10,689 bases of DNA from an uncultured Lachnospiraceae bacterium (lineage in GTDB: Bacteria > Bacillota > Clostridia > Lachnospirales > Lachnospiraceae), in the NCBI GenBank assembly GCA_937877165.1, contig CALEFO010000082.1, positions 1 through 10,689 on the forward strand, given 5' to 3'. The notes under the pieces were generated by a model that saw only the letters and a list, made by a program, of their open reading frames with translations, was not told the DNA's origin and did no database searches. Positions 1-7,112 of the stretch are shown piece by piece. Every line of letters begins with the position of its first letter. The first letter of the stretch is position 1. A program made the position numbers and the translations under genes.

Positions 1-165
1 TCCTTTCTGCCGCAGCTGTCCGCGGCCACATCACAATTCCCCGCTGCTTCCCTCTGCCGTACGCTTCCCTCTCTGCGGATTCCCGGTTCCCCGCCCGGTA
101 TCCTGGAGCCGGGCTTTTCCCTTCTCGTTTCCCATATCCCGGTGCCCGTCGCGGAAGCTGGTTTG
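1..165. other. Leader-like region without a confident gene
   Basis: No convincing protein is seen here on either strand. The stretch is pyrimidine-rich on the plus strand and lies downstream of the leftward promoter at 166-194, so it is probably the 5' leader of a gene beyond the left edge. On the minus strand a short frame of 34 codons could begin at an ATG near 132. It ends in a TGA at 31-33 that overlaps an ATG (29-31) in TGATG style, with a purine-rich stretch just before it. That ATG, or the GTG one codon earlier, could start the leftward gene, but too little of it is inside the window to identify. Codon content of the small frame is not persuasive. Confidence 0.35.
93..118 (+). terminator. 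Possible hairpin terminator or leader stem-loop
   Basis: GCCCGG (93-98) and CCGGGC (109-114) form a perfect 6-base-pair GC stem with a 10-base loop, followed on the plus strand by TTTT. Read rightward it resembles a short intrinsic terminator for a gene outside the window. Read leftward it would be a stem-loop inside the leader transcribed from the promoter at 166-194. The U tract is short, so either role is tentative. Confidence 0.35.
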
Positions 166-194
166 AATATAGCCCAGCTGATATTGAATGTCAA
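166..194 (-). promoter_or_regulatory. Strong leftward sigma-A promoter
   Basis: On the minus strand a perfect -35 box TTGACA (189-194) is followed after exactly 17 bases by TATATT (166-171), which matches five of six consensus -10 positions. AT-rich sequence lies upstream of it (195-222). It points out of the window to the left, divergent from dinB, and should initiate near 159. The gene it serves is not in view. Confidence 0.65.
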
Positions 195-237
195 TAAAAA
201 TATATCGAATAACAATAAATTGTGCGAACATACATTC

Positions 238-267
238 TTGCGTGAATGTCGAACATTCCCCTATAAT
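238..267 (+). promoter_or_regulatory. dinB promoter with SOS-like operator
   Basis: A perfect -10 box TATAAT (262-267) is preceded after 18 bases by TTGCGT (238-243), a half-matching -35 box. The spacer holds a perfect palindrome with 6-base arms, GAATGT-CGA-ACATTC (244-258). Just upstream is GAACATACATTC (226-237), one base from the Gram-positive LexA form GAAC-N4-GTTC. A repressor bound here would block polymerase. Y-family polymerases are classic SOS genes, so LexA control is a reasonable inference, though the palindrome is not an exact textbook LexA box. Confidence 0.6.
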
Positions 268-290
268 GAGAAAAGCAGGGGGAGCATCGA

Positions 291-1538
291 ATGGAACGGA
301 TTATTTTTCATGTGGATGTAAACAGTGCGTTTTTATCCTGGTCCGCAGTCAAGCGGCTGAAGGAAGATCCGGCCTCTGTGGACCTTCGGACGATTCCGTC
401 CGCGGTTGGCGGAGATGTGGAGACAAGACACGGCATCATCACGGCCAAATCCATTCCGGCGAAGAAATTCGGTGTCACAACCGGAGAGCCGGTGACAAAA
501 GCGCTGCAGAAATGTCCCGGGCTTATTCTGGTCTCCTCGGACTGGCAGACCTACCGCCAATATTCCAGAGCCTTCATCTCCATTCTTCATGAATATTCGG
601 GCATCGTGGAACAAGCCTCCGTAGATGAAGCGTATGTAGACATGACCGAAGCAGCATCAGACCGCTGTGAGGCAGAGAGACTTGCCGCCAAAATCCGGGA
701 AGAGGTCAGGACCAGGCTTGGCTTTACCGTCAATGTAGGGATCTCCTCGAACAAGCTCCTGGCCAAAATGGCAAGTGATTTTCAAAAGCCTGACCGCACC
801 CATACACTGTGGCCGGAGGAAATTCAGACGAAAATGTGGCCGCTTCCCATCGGCTCCCTCTATGGCTGCGGCTCGAAGACCGCAGGAAGGCTTTCCGGCA
901 TCGGAATTGTCACCATCGGGGATGCCGCAGCGGCAGAGCTTTCCGTACTCCAGTCCTTCCTCGGTGAAAAAGGCGGCGCATACATCTGCCGCGCCGCGCA
1001 CGGGATCGGCAGTGCACGGGTCCAGACGCAGAGTGAGGATGCCAAGAGCTACTCCAACGAAACGACCACCGCAGAGGATGTCACCGTGAAGAATTACGAA
1101 AGGCTCGCTCTTCCACTCATCCGGCATCTGTCGGAAAAGGTAGCCCTGCGCCTTCAGCGTGACAAGGTTTACGGCAGCACAGTCATCGTGAGCGTAAAAA
1201 CCAGCGATTTTCGCCGGCACTCGCGGCAGAAGAAGCTCTCCTCTTCCACCAATGACGCTTCCGTAATCTTCCGGAATGCCAGAGAGCTTCTGCAGGGTCT
1301 TCTTTATGAAGAAAACGGAATTTTCGACCGGGGAGCAGGGGTCCGCCTGATCGGAGTCGGTGTCAGCACCCTGGACCGCGGGGAATACCGGCAGATGGAT
1401 TTCGACGGATTTCTGCAGCAGCAGAAAGAAGAAAAGGAACAGGCAGCGATTCGTGAGAAAAGAAACCGTCTGGATGATATGATGAGAACGGTGCAGGCAA
1501 GATACGGCACAGATATGATTCACAGAGGAATTCCATAA
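291..1538 (+). CDS. dinB: Y-family DNA polymerase (DinB/Pol IV-like)
   Basis: Translesion DNA polymerase of 415 residues that copies past damaged bases with low fidelity. The catalytic metal site is visible: D9 in DVNSAF near the start, and SVDE at 110-113 giving D112 and E113. F14 sits where the steric-gate residue that excludes ribonucleotides is expected. The thumb helix-hairpin-helix is around 190-212 (YGCGSKTAGRLSGIG), and the little-finger domain follows from about 255 to 365. QMDFDGF at 368-374 resembles a degenerate beta-clamp binding motif of the QLxLF type, followed by a charged helical tail. The start is supported by an AGGGGGAG ribosome site (277-284) six bases before the ATG. The promoter carries an SOS-like palindrome. 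Length and motifs are complete. Whether it is the true Pol IV orthologue or a related DinB/UmuC subgroup member cannot be settled here. Confidence 0.93.
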   Translation: MERIIFHVDVNSAFLSWSAVKRLKEDPASVDLRTIPSAVGGDVETRHGIITAKSIPAKKFGVTTGEPVTKALQKCPGLILVSSDWQTYRQYSRAFISILHEYSGIVEQASVDEAYVDMTEAASDRCEAERLAAKIREEVRTRLGFTVNVGISSNKLLAKMASDFQKPDRTHTLWPEEIQTKMWPLPIGSLYGCGSKTAGRLSGIGIVTIGDAAAAELSVLQSFLGEKGGAYICRAAHGIGSARVQTQSEDAKSYSNETTTAEDVTVKNYERLALPLIRHLSEKVALRLQRDKVYGSTVIVSVKTSDFRRHSRQKKLSSSTNDASVIFRNARELLQGLLYEENGIFDRGAGVRLIGVGVSTLDRGEYRQMDFDGFLQQQKEEKEQAAIREKRNRLDDMMRTVQARYGTDMIHRGIP

Positions 1539-1598
1539 TCCCATATACCCACATCGTGATTCCCGGCATACGGATTCGGCATCCGGCGCAACTTCCTC

Positions 1599-1628
1599 TG
1601 GACGCTGCGTTGTCTGCCGCGCTATACT
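1599..1628 (+). promoter_or_regulatory. Weak candidate promoter for the MATE gene
   Basis: TATACT (1623-1628, five of six) follows TGGACG (1599-1604, four of six) after 18 bases, in the gap between dinB and the MATE reading frame. A small inverted repeat TTGT-CGC-ACAA (1635-1645) lies at the predicted start of transcription. This would give a leader of about 110 bases. The gap otherwise shows no gene, and no clear terminator is seen behind dinB, so readthrough from dinB is possible. Confidence 0.3.
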
Positions 1629-1747
1629 TAAAAATTGTCGCACAACTTAGTCTCTGCAGAAGGGGGCAGTCCAGCCGGCTGGATATACTGCCTGAACCTG
1701 CAGTACAAAGAGCGGCCTTATACCAAACACACAGGACGGGGGCAAAT

Positions 1748-3141
1748 GTGAATATGGCACAGCATTCGAATCAGAAAGTCTCTGCACAGACGCAGCAGAT
1801 CAATAGCAGCATCGCAGAAAACCCGATGGTAACCGGCGTCATCTGGCAGCAGCTTCTCATTTTCTTCGTACCGCTTCTGGCAGGCACTTTTTGCTCTACA
1901 ACACCGTGGATGCCATCATTGTCGGCCGCTTTGTCGGCAAGCTTGCGCTGTCTGCCGTCGGCGGTGCAACCTCCACGCTGATCAATCTGTTCGTCGGTCT
2001 GTTCGTCGGAATCACATCCGGCGTCACGGTTGTGGTCGCGCAGTTCTACGGTGCCAAACGTGAAAAGGAGCTGCAGAAGGCCGTTCATACCGGAATCTCG
2101 CTTGCCTTGATTCTCGGCATCGTCTTGACCGTCGTTGTATTTTCCCTCGCCGGGGTCATGCTCCGCGCCATGGACACGCCGGAAGAGACTCTGCGGCAGT
2201 CTGAAATCTACCTTCGCATCTACGCATGCGGCATGATCGGAAACATGCTGTACAACACCGGTGCTTCCATTCTCCGGGCAGTCGGCGACTCCAGGCGCCC
2301 CTTCCTGTACCTCGTTGCCGGGACACTTACCAACATCGTGCTGGACGTAGTGATGGTTGTTTTCCTGAAATGGGGTGTTGCCGGAGCGGCGCTTGCAACC
2401 ATCCTTTCACAATATGTCAGTGCTCTCTGGGCCTTCGCTTATCTGCTTCGCACCGGTGATATGGTTCATGTCAGTCTCCGCGAAATCCGGCTGGATCGTC
2501 TCTACGCAGAGAAGATTCTCCGGATCGGCATCCCTGCTGCGCTGCGCTCCCTGATGTATTCCTTCTCGAATGTCCTCATTCAGACAGCGATCAATGGCTT
2601 CGGCACGAACACCGTTGCCGCATGGACCGTCTGGGGGAAGGTTGATTCCATCTACTGGATGATCATCAACTCGCTCGGTCTCTCCACCACGACACTGGTC
2701 GGACAGAATTACGGTGCGGGCAGAAAGGACCGCGTGCGCAAATGCGCCCGTCAGGCCATGCTGATCACACTGATTTTCGATGTCGTACTCTCGAGCGGCA
2801 TTCTCCTGGGCCGGAGCTTCTTCGTTCGGATCTTTACAAATGACCCCGATGTCATCCGTCAGGGCATCGAAATCGCAGAGTTCATGGCTCCGATCTTCAT
2901 CACCTACATTACCATTGAAATTCTCTCCGGAACGCTGCAGGGGATGGGCGATGCTCTGATTCCCACAATTATCACGATTCTCGGTGTATGCGTGATCCGG
3001 ATTGTCTGGATCTACACCATGGTACCGGTTCATCACGCTATGAAAACCGTCATGGCAAGCTATCCGGTCAGCTGGACAATTTCCACGATTGCATTCTTCA
3101 TTTACTACGAATGGTATGTGAGGAAACATGATATCTGCTGA
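1748..3141 (+). pseudogene. MATE-family efflux transporter, frame-broken
   Basis: A Na+ or H+ coupled drug/metabolite exporter of the NorM/DinF-like MATE family, about 466 residues if intact. Frame one starts at GTG 1748 (or ATG 1754), behind an AGGACGGGGG purine-rich site, and encodes the usual N-terminus ending in VIWQQLLIFFVPLLAGTF at codon 48. The remainder (LYNTVDAIIVGRFVGK onward, to the TGA at 3139-3141) is in another frame from about 1891. Family members normally read GTFFQQLYNT here. The DNA shows only two bases between the TTT codon and CTC where nine are expected, consistent with a 7-base loss. Frame one stops at 1981. Downstream the protein looks normal, with many hydrophobic helices and the NTGASILRAVGDSRRPF and LQGMGDALIPT regions. 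A TTG at 1891 could restart translation but would lack most of helix 1. A -1 slip on the five-T run (1888-1892) would restore a product two residues short. Pseudogene is favoured; a sequencing error is the main alternative. Confidence 0.85.
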
Positions 3142-3181
3142 CCGGCAGACGGATACACGCTTATCGGCCCGATGCATGCGG

Positions 3182-3988
3182 TTACCTTCCCCGTCTCCCC
3201 ATTCCTCTTTGCTTTGCCGTCTCGTTGATCCGATAAATATACCCGAGGCCCTTGAGGAGGAGCCGGTTATCCACCGTGATTTCATGCCGGCAGTACGGAG
3301 CGATCAGCCGCCCCATTCCGCCGGTTGCAAGGATGCTCCCTGCTTTTCCTCCGAGTGCCTCAATGTAGCGGTCCACCACTCCGTCCAGTGCTCCCGCCGA
3401 GCCGTAAATAATGCCGCTCTTCATGGCATCCACCGTATTGGTGGAAATCACCTTCTTCGGAGCTGAGTAGTCAATGCTGGGAAGGAGCGAGGTCTCCTTC
3501 GTCAGTGCATCCAGGGAAATTCCGGTTCCCGGCATAATGCAGCCGCCGATATAATCTCCCTTTGCATCCACCACAGTGATTGTCGTTGCCGTTCCCATAT
3601 CAATGATAATCGCAGGGAGCGGATACTCTTCTTTTGCCGCAACCGCAGTCGCCACCAGGTCTCCTGCAATGGTGCCCGGATCATCCAAACGGATGTTAAG
3701 ACCGGTCTTGACTCCGGCGCCCACGATGACCGGCGTCAGTCCCGTGATCAGATTCACGGCCTTGGAAAGAACTACGTTGACCTGCGGAACCACCGAAGAA
3801 ATGATGGCTCCCTCGAATCCCTTCGGATCGATTCCTGCCAGTTCCATAATGGATTTCATCTCAACCGCATATTCGTAGGCCGTCTCATTGATGTTCGTAG
3901 AGATCTGCACCGTGCTGACCACTTCGTTGCGCTCATTGATGCAGCCAAGTATCGTATGTGTATTTCCTGTATCCAATGCCAGAAGCAT
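3182..3988 (-). CDS. coaX: Type III pantothenate kinase
   Basis: Phosphorylates pantothenate with ATP to 4'-phosphopantothenate, the first step of coenzyme A synthesis in the cytosol. The 268-residue length fits the family. ASKHA-fold motifs are in order: the N-terminal phosphate loop DTGNTHT (6-12), the GDLVATAVAA stretch with the likely catalytic aspartate D110, the second phosphate motif IDMGTATT (129-136), GGCIMPG (148-154), and a C-terminal GGMGRL. The start is ATG 3988 because AGAGGA lies seven bases upstream and the protein then begins directly with the MLLALDTGNT strand; an ATG eight codons further upstream has no such support. As known for the family, type III enzymes need a monovalent cation and are not feedback-inhibited by CoA. 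It follows the peptide transporter by 74 bases in the same direction, so cotranscription is possible. It converges on the MATE pseudogene with 40 bases between and no visible terminator. Confidence 0.95.
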   Translation of the reverse strand: MLLALDTGNTHTILGCINERNEVVSTVQISTNINETAYEYAVEMKSIMELAGIDPKGFEGAIISSVVPQVNVVLSKAVNLITGLTPVIVGAGVKTGLNIRLDDPGTIAGDLVATAVAAKEEYPLPAIIIDMGTATTITVVDAKGDYIGGCIMPGTGISLDALTKETSLLPSIDYSAPKKVISTNTVDAMKSGIIYGSAGALDGVVDRYIEALGGKAGSILATGGMGRLIAPYCRHEITVDNRLLLKGLGYIYRINETAKQRGMGRRGR

Positions 3989-4062
3989 TTCTTGTCCTCT
4001 TTCTGTTCCCAATTATGGAATCCGTTGTGTTAATGATCCCGCATGAGGAACCATTCCGCTCA

Positions 4063-5142
4063 TCATGAACGTTCTGATTCTGCAGCGGTATCTTTCGTTT
4101 TACCCGTATCCGAATCCTCCGCATAGCATTTCGGCTGTGATTTCTTCTGCTGCAAAAAGCAGCTCACCAGATGCGCTTCCTCTTCTTCCGGTGCTACATT
4201 GACCGTCTCCGGGCACTTTCTGCATTTCTCACAGGCGTTCGGGCAGCGATGATAGAAGCAGCAGGCCCCGGGGACATCCTCCCGGACCGTTTCCAGCTTC
4301 GCATCTTCCTGCTCCAGTTCTTCCAATGTCTTCGTCCCATCGTCCTCTATCCGGCTGTTCCAGTCCGGAATCGCCGCCAGAAGAAGCTTTGTGTACGGAT
4401 GCTGCGGATTGCGGTAAATCTCATCCGCCGTCCCAAGCTCCACGATCCGTCCGCGGTACATCACCGCAATCCGGTCACAAAGATAATAGACGACATTCAG
4501 ATTATGGGAGATGAACAGCATGGCAAAATCCCGCTGCGCATCGATGTCCCGAAAAAGATTCAGAATCTGCGCCCCCACTGAGACATCCAGGGCGGAAACC
4601 GCCTCATCTGCAATAACAAGCTCCGGCTTCAGCATGAGTGCCGCCCCGATGCAGACCCTCTGCCTCTGCCCTCCGGAAAGCTCCCGCGGATACCGGTCTG
4701 CGTAGGAAGCGTTCAGGCCAATTCTCTCCAGCATCCGGTTCACCGCCTCCGTCTGCTCTCCGGGCGTTCCGATTCCATGAGCACGAAGCGGCTCCCGCAG
4801 CGTAAAGCCGATGGTTTTGCGCGGATTCAGCGCACTCATCGGATCCTGAAAAACTGCCTGAACCCTGGAGGTGAATGTCTTCCGATCCGTCGCAGACGCT
4901 TCCGCTCCTGCTACCCGGATCGATCCCTCAAATGGGATCAAATTCAAAATCGCGTTTCCCAGCGTCGACTTGCCGCAGCCGGATTCGCCCACCAGACCGA
5001 AGAACTCATCCTTGTGTATCGTAAAGGACACATCGTGAAGGACCTGTTTTTTCTTTCTTTTCGAAAGAATCCCCAGTCCGTTATCATAATAAAAATTGTT
5101 TACATGAGAGACTTCCAGAATCTCTCCATTTTCTTCTTTCAT
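4063..5142 (-). CDS. oppF: Peptide ABC transporter ATPase (OppF/DppF type)
   Basis: Cytoplasmic ATPase subunit of 359 residues that pairs with the OppD-type subunit to power peptide import. Visible parts: Walker A GESGCGKST (52-60), Q-loop Q99, signature LSGGQ (155-159), Walker B ending in D179-E180, and switch histidine H213. The oligopeptide-specific C-terminus follows (NPQHPYTKLL, 245-254). It has four cysteines spaced like those of its partner (C294, C300, C307, C328), plus extra C295, C304 and C310. This cysteine pattern is associated with an iron-sulfur cluster in a mycobacterial Opp ATPase; a cluster here is inference. The tail after about 335 is charged and poorly conserved. The ATG at 5142 is preceded by AGGGGA (5147-5152). 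It lies 75 bases after the oppD stop. Last gene of the transporter set; specificity for dipeptides or longer peptides cannot be told. Confidence 0.92.
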   Translation of the reverse strand: MKEENGEILEVSHVNNFYYDNGLGILSKRKKKQVLHDVSFTIHKDEFFGLVGESGCGKSTLGNAILNLIPFEGSIRVAGAEASATDRKTFTSRVQAVFQDPMSALNPRKTIGFTLREPLRAHGIGTPGEQTEAVNRMLERIGLNASYADRYPRELSGGQRQRVCIGAALMLKPELVIADEAVSALDVSVGAQILNLFRDIDAQRDFAMLFISHNLNVVYYLCDRIAVMYRGRIVELGTADEIYRNPQHPYTKLLLAAIPDWNSRIEDDGTKTLEELEQEDAKLETVREDVPGACCFYHRCPNACEKCRKCPETVNVAPEEEEAHLVSCFLQQKKSQPKCYAEDSDTGKTKDTAAESERS

Positions 5143-5217
5143 TTAATCCCCTGCTGAAACAAAATTCGCGAAGGCGGGTTTGCCGAATATGTCAACACCG
5201 ATGCTGCATGTTCTGCT

Positions 5218-6225
5218 CTAAACAGGCGTATTCCCCGCCGGGTGAATCCCAGTATGACAATAGATCTTATGTTTCTCCGACAACAGAATCATCGGCGGTG
5301 CTTCTTTCCTGCAGATTTCCTGCGCCTTCGGACAGCGCGGTGCAAACGGACAGGGATCCCGATACTCCTCTGTGGAAGGAACATGCCCCGGAATTGCAGG
5401 AAGATCTGCTCCCTTGGAATCAAAACCAGGAATGGATCGCATCAGTCCTTTCGTGTACTCATGCGCCGGATTCTGCAGAATATCCTCCACCGGCCCCTCT
5501 TCTACGATTTTGCCTGCATACATCACAATCACACGGTCACAAATCTGTCGGATGACGGCAAGATCATGGGAAATAAAGGCCATGGACATCCCATATTTGC
5601 GGTTAATGTGGCGAAGAAGCCTGAGGACCCTCGCCTGCACCGTAACGTCCAACGCCGTGGTCGGCTCATCTGCAATCATCAGTCGCGGCCTGCAGATCGT
5701 CGCCATTGCAATGCAGACACGCTGGCGCATTCCGCCGGAGAGCTGATGTGGATATAGACGGATCACCTCTTTCGGATCCGGGAGTCCGACCTCCATCAGT
5801 GCCTGCAGCACGCGTGCATTCCGTTCTTCCTTTCCAATCTCCGGATGGTGGATCAGAAGAGACTCACCCACCTGGTCACCGATCCGGATCAGCGGGTTGA
5901 GGCTTGTCAGGGGCTCCTGATAAATCATGGAGATTTCATTCCCGCTCAGCTTCTGTCGTTCTTCCTCCGAAAGTCCGGTCAGCTCTCTTCCGTCATAGAG
6001 AATACTTCCCCCTGATATGGACAAAACCGGCGGCAAAAGCCCCATGACCGCCAGATTGGTCACAGTTTTTCCGCAGCCGGATTCTCCAACCATACCGAGA
6101 ATCTCTCCCTTTTGCACCTCATAGCTGATGCGGTCCACGGCAATATAGGTCTTTACCCCTTCCCGGATCGAAATGGAAAGGTCCTGTACCTTCAGAAGGC
6201 TTTCACCGGAATATTCTTCACTCAT
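5218..6225 (-). CDS. oppD: Peptide ABC transporter ATPase (OppD/DppD type)
   Basis: First of two nucleotide-binding subunits, 335 residues from the chosen start. Walker A GESGCGKT (47-54), Q-loop Q103, signature LSGGM (162-166), Walker B D186-E187 followed by PTTALD, and switch histidine H220 are all intact. The C-terminal oligopeptide domain has NPAHEYTKGL (252-261) and the four-cysteine set C292, C298, C305, C323. The start is ATG 6225, which overlaps the stop of the upstream permease in an ATGA junction and has AGAGG (6234-6238) eight bases upstream. An ATG 12 codons earlier (6261) would overlap the permease further and lacks an equivalent site. The 4-base overlap implies translational coupling with the permease, as expected for subunits made in fixed ratio. 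Confidence 0.93.
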   Translation of the reverse strand: MSEEYSGESLLKVQDLSISIREGVKTYIAVDRISYEVQKGEILGMVGESGCGKTVTNLAVMGLLPPVLSISGGSILYDGRELTGLSEEERQKLSGNEISMIYQEPLTSLNPLIRIGDQVGESLLIHHPEIGKEERNARVLQALMEVGLPDPKEVIRLYPHQLSGGMRQRVCIAMATICRPRLMIADEPTTALDVTVQARVLRLLRHINRKYGMSMAFISHDLAVIRQICDRVIVMYAGKIVEEGPVEDILQNPAHEYTKGLMRSIPGFDSKGADLPAIPGHVPSTEEYRDPCPFAPRCPKAQEICRKEAPPMILLSEKHKIYCHTGIHPAGNTPV

Positions 6226-7022
6226 GCCAGAAACCTCTTCTTCAGACCATCGCCAATGCAATTAAATGCAACAATCGTCACCACAATCATAAACCCGGGA
6301 GCCAGCGCACACCATGGAGCACGAAACAGGAAGCTCTGCGCCTCGTACAGCATTCTTCCCCAGCTCGGCGCCGGCGGCTGGATGCCAAGTCCCAGATAGC
6401 TCATCCCGGATTCGGCAAGAATTGCGTTCGACAGCCCCACAATGACCGACGAGAGAAGAAGCGGCAGAATGTTCGGAAAAATATGAACCAGAAGAAGTCG
6501 CAGGTCTGAATCGCCGAACACCTTGTTGCTGCGGACGAAATCCGCGTCCTTGTACTGCAGCGTTCCGGTCCTGACAATTCTCGTGAAGCTCGGAATGAAC
6601 ATGACGCACAGCGCAATGACAATGGTGTAGTTCCCCTGCTGCATAATTGTTACGATCACGAGCGCAATCAAAATTCCCGGAAAGGAATTAACCGCGTCGA
6701 TCAGACGCATGATCACCTCGTCCACTGCGCCGCCGACATAGCCGGCGATCAGGCCCAATATCGTACTGATTACCGTACAGGCTCCCACTGTGCTGATGGC
6801 AACAAGAAGCGTAAAGCGTCCACCCACGATCGCCCGCGAGAAAACATCCCGTCCCAGATTGTCTGTTCCGAACAGGTGCTCGAGCGACGGTGCTGTCATG
6901 CGCGCTGTTTTATCCATTTCATTGATGCCGTACGGCGTCCAGAAGATCGAAAGTACGGCAAGAAAAATCACAATTCCCGCAAGAAGAAAGCCGATGCGAA
7001 GTTCCCATTTTCCATTTTTCAT
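6222..7022 (-). CDS. dppC: Peptide ABC transporter permease (DppC/OppC type)
   Basis: Inner-membrane channel subunit, 266 residues, of the binding-protein-dependent transport permease family. The N-terminus has one helix (about 10-28), then the diagnostic HLFGTDNLGRDVFSR segment (49-63), several helices, the cytoplasmic coupling (EAA) loop around 157-180 with its conserved glycine G170, and the typical C-terminal LGLGIQPPAPSWGRML (210-225). The coupling loop reads FVRSNKVFGDSD, less canonical than the usual VRAARALGASD, but the shape is kept. It pairs with the DppB-type subunit upstream across a 90-base gap. No good ribosome site precedes the ATG at 7022. A small stem-loop (7040-7060) sits just ahead of it, so its translation may be weak or structure-dependent. 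Its stop overlaps the oppD start. Confidence 0.93.
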   Translation of the reverse strand: MKNGKWELRIGFLLAGIVIFLAVLSIFWTPYGINEMDKTARMTAPSLEHLFGTDNLGRDVFSRAIVGGRFTLLVAISTVGACTVISTILGLIAGYVGGAVDEVIMRLIDAVNSFPGILIALVIVTIMQQGNYTIVIALCVMFIPSFTRIVRTGTLQYKDADFVRSNKVFGDSDLRLLLVHIFPNILPLLLSSVIVGLSNAILAESGMSYLGLGIQPPAPSWGRMLYEAQSFLFRAPWCALAPGFMIVVTIVAFNCIGDGLKKRFLA

Positions 7023-7039
7023 TCTGTTGTCCGCTTCTG

Positions 7040-7060
7040 CTGCCCGATACCAAAGGGCAG
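7040..7060 (-). other. Stem-loop ahead of the dppC-type start
   Basis: CTGCCC (7040-7045) and GGGCAG (7055-7060) pair perfectly around a 9-base loop in the 90-base gap between the two permease genes. In the mRNA it lies 17 bases before the dppC-type ATG, which has no clear ribosome site. It could stabilise or limit translation. On the plus strand it is followed by a T-rich stretch, but no plus-strand gene needs a terminator here. Confidence 0.4.
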
Positions 7061-7112
7061 GCCTTGTTTTTCTTTGATCGCTTTCCCGGTCAATGGTAAC
7101 TGCTGCGCTGTC

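Noticed and set aside
31..231. Minus-strand frame of 66 codons from 231
   Set aside because: Its first part lies upstream of and within the leftward promoter, so a start at 231 cannot be used from that promoter. Only the shorter internal frame is even possible.
188..592. Plus-strand frame of 134 codons overlapping the dinB start
   Set aside because: It runs through the dinB promoter and coding sequence in another frame and resembles no protein.
657..1643. Long minus-strand open frame of 328 codons opposite dinB
   Set aside because: It mirrors a well-supported polymerase gene, has no recognisable domain and no convincing ribosome site.
3142..3181. Terminator between the converging MATE and coaX genes
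   Set aside because: Only 3-4 base-pair stems without T runs are present in this 40-base gap.
2407..3285. Minus-strand open frame of 292 codons opposite the MATE gene
   Set aside because: Composition-driven shadow. It overlaps the end of coaX, and its product is low-complexity in charge with no family features.
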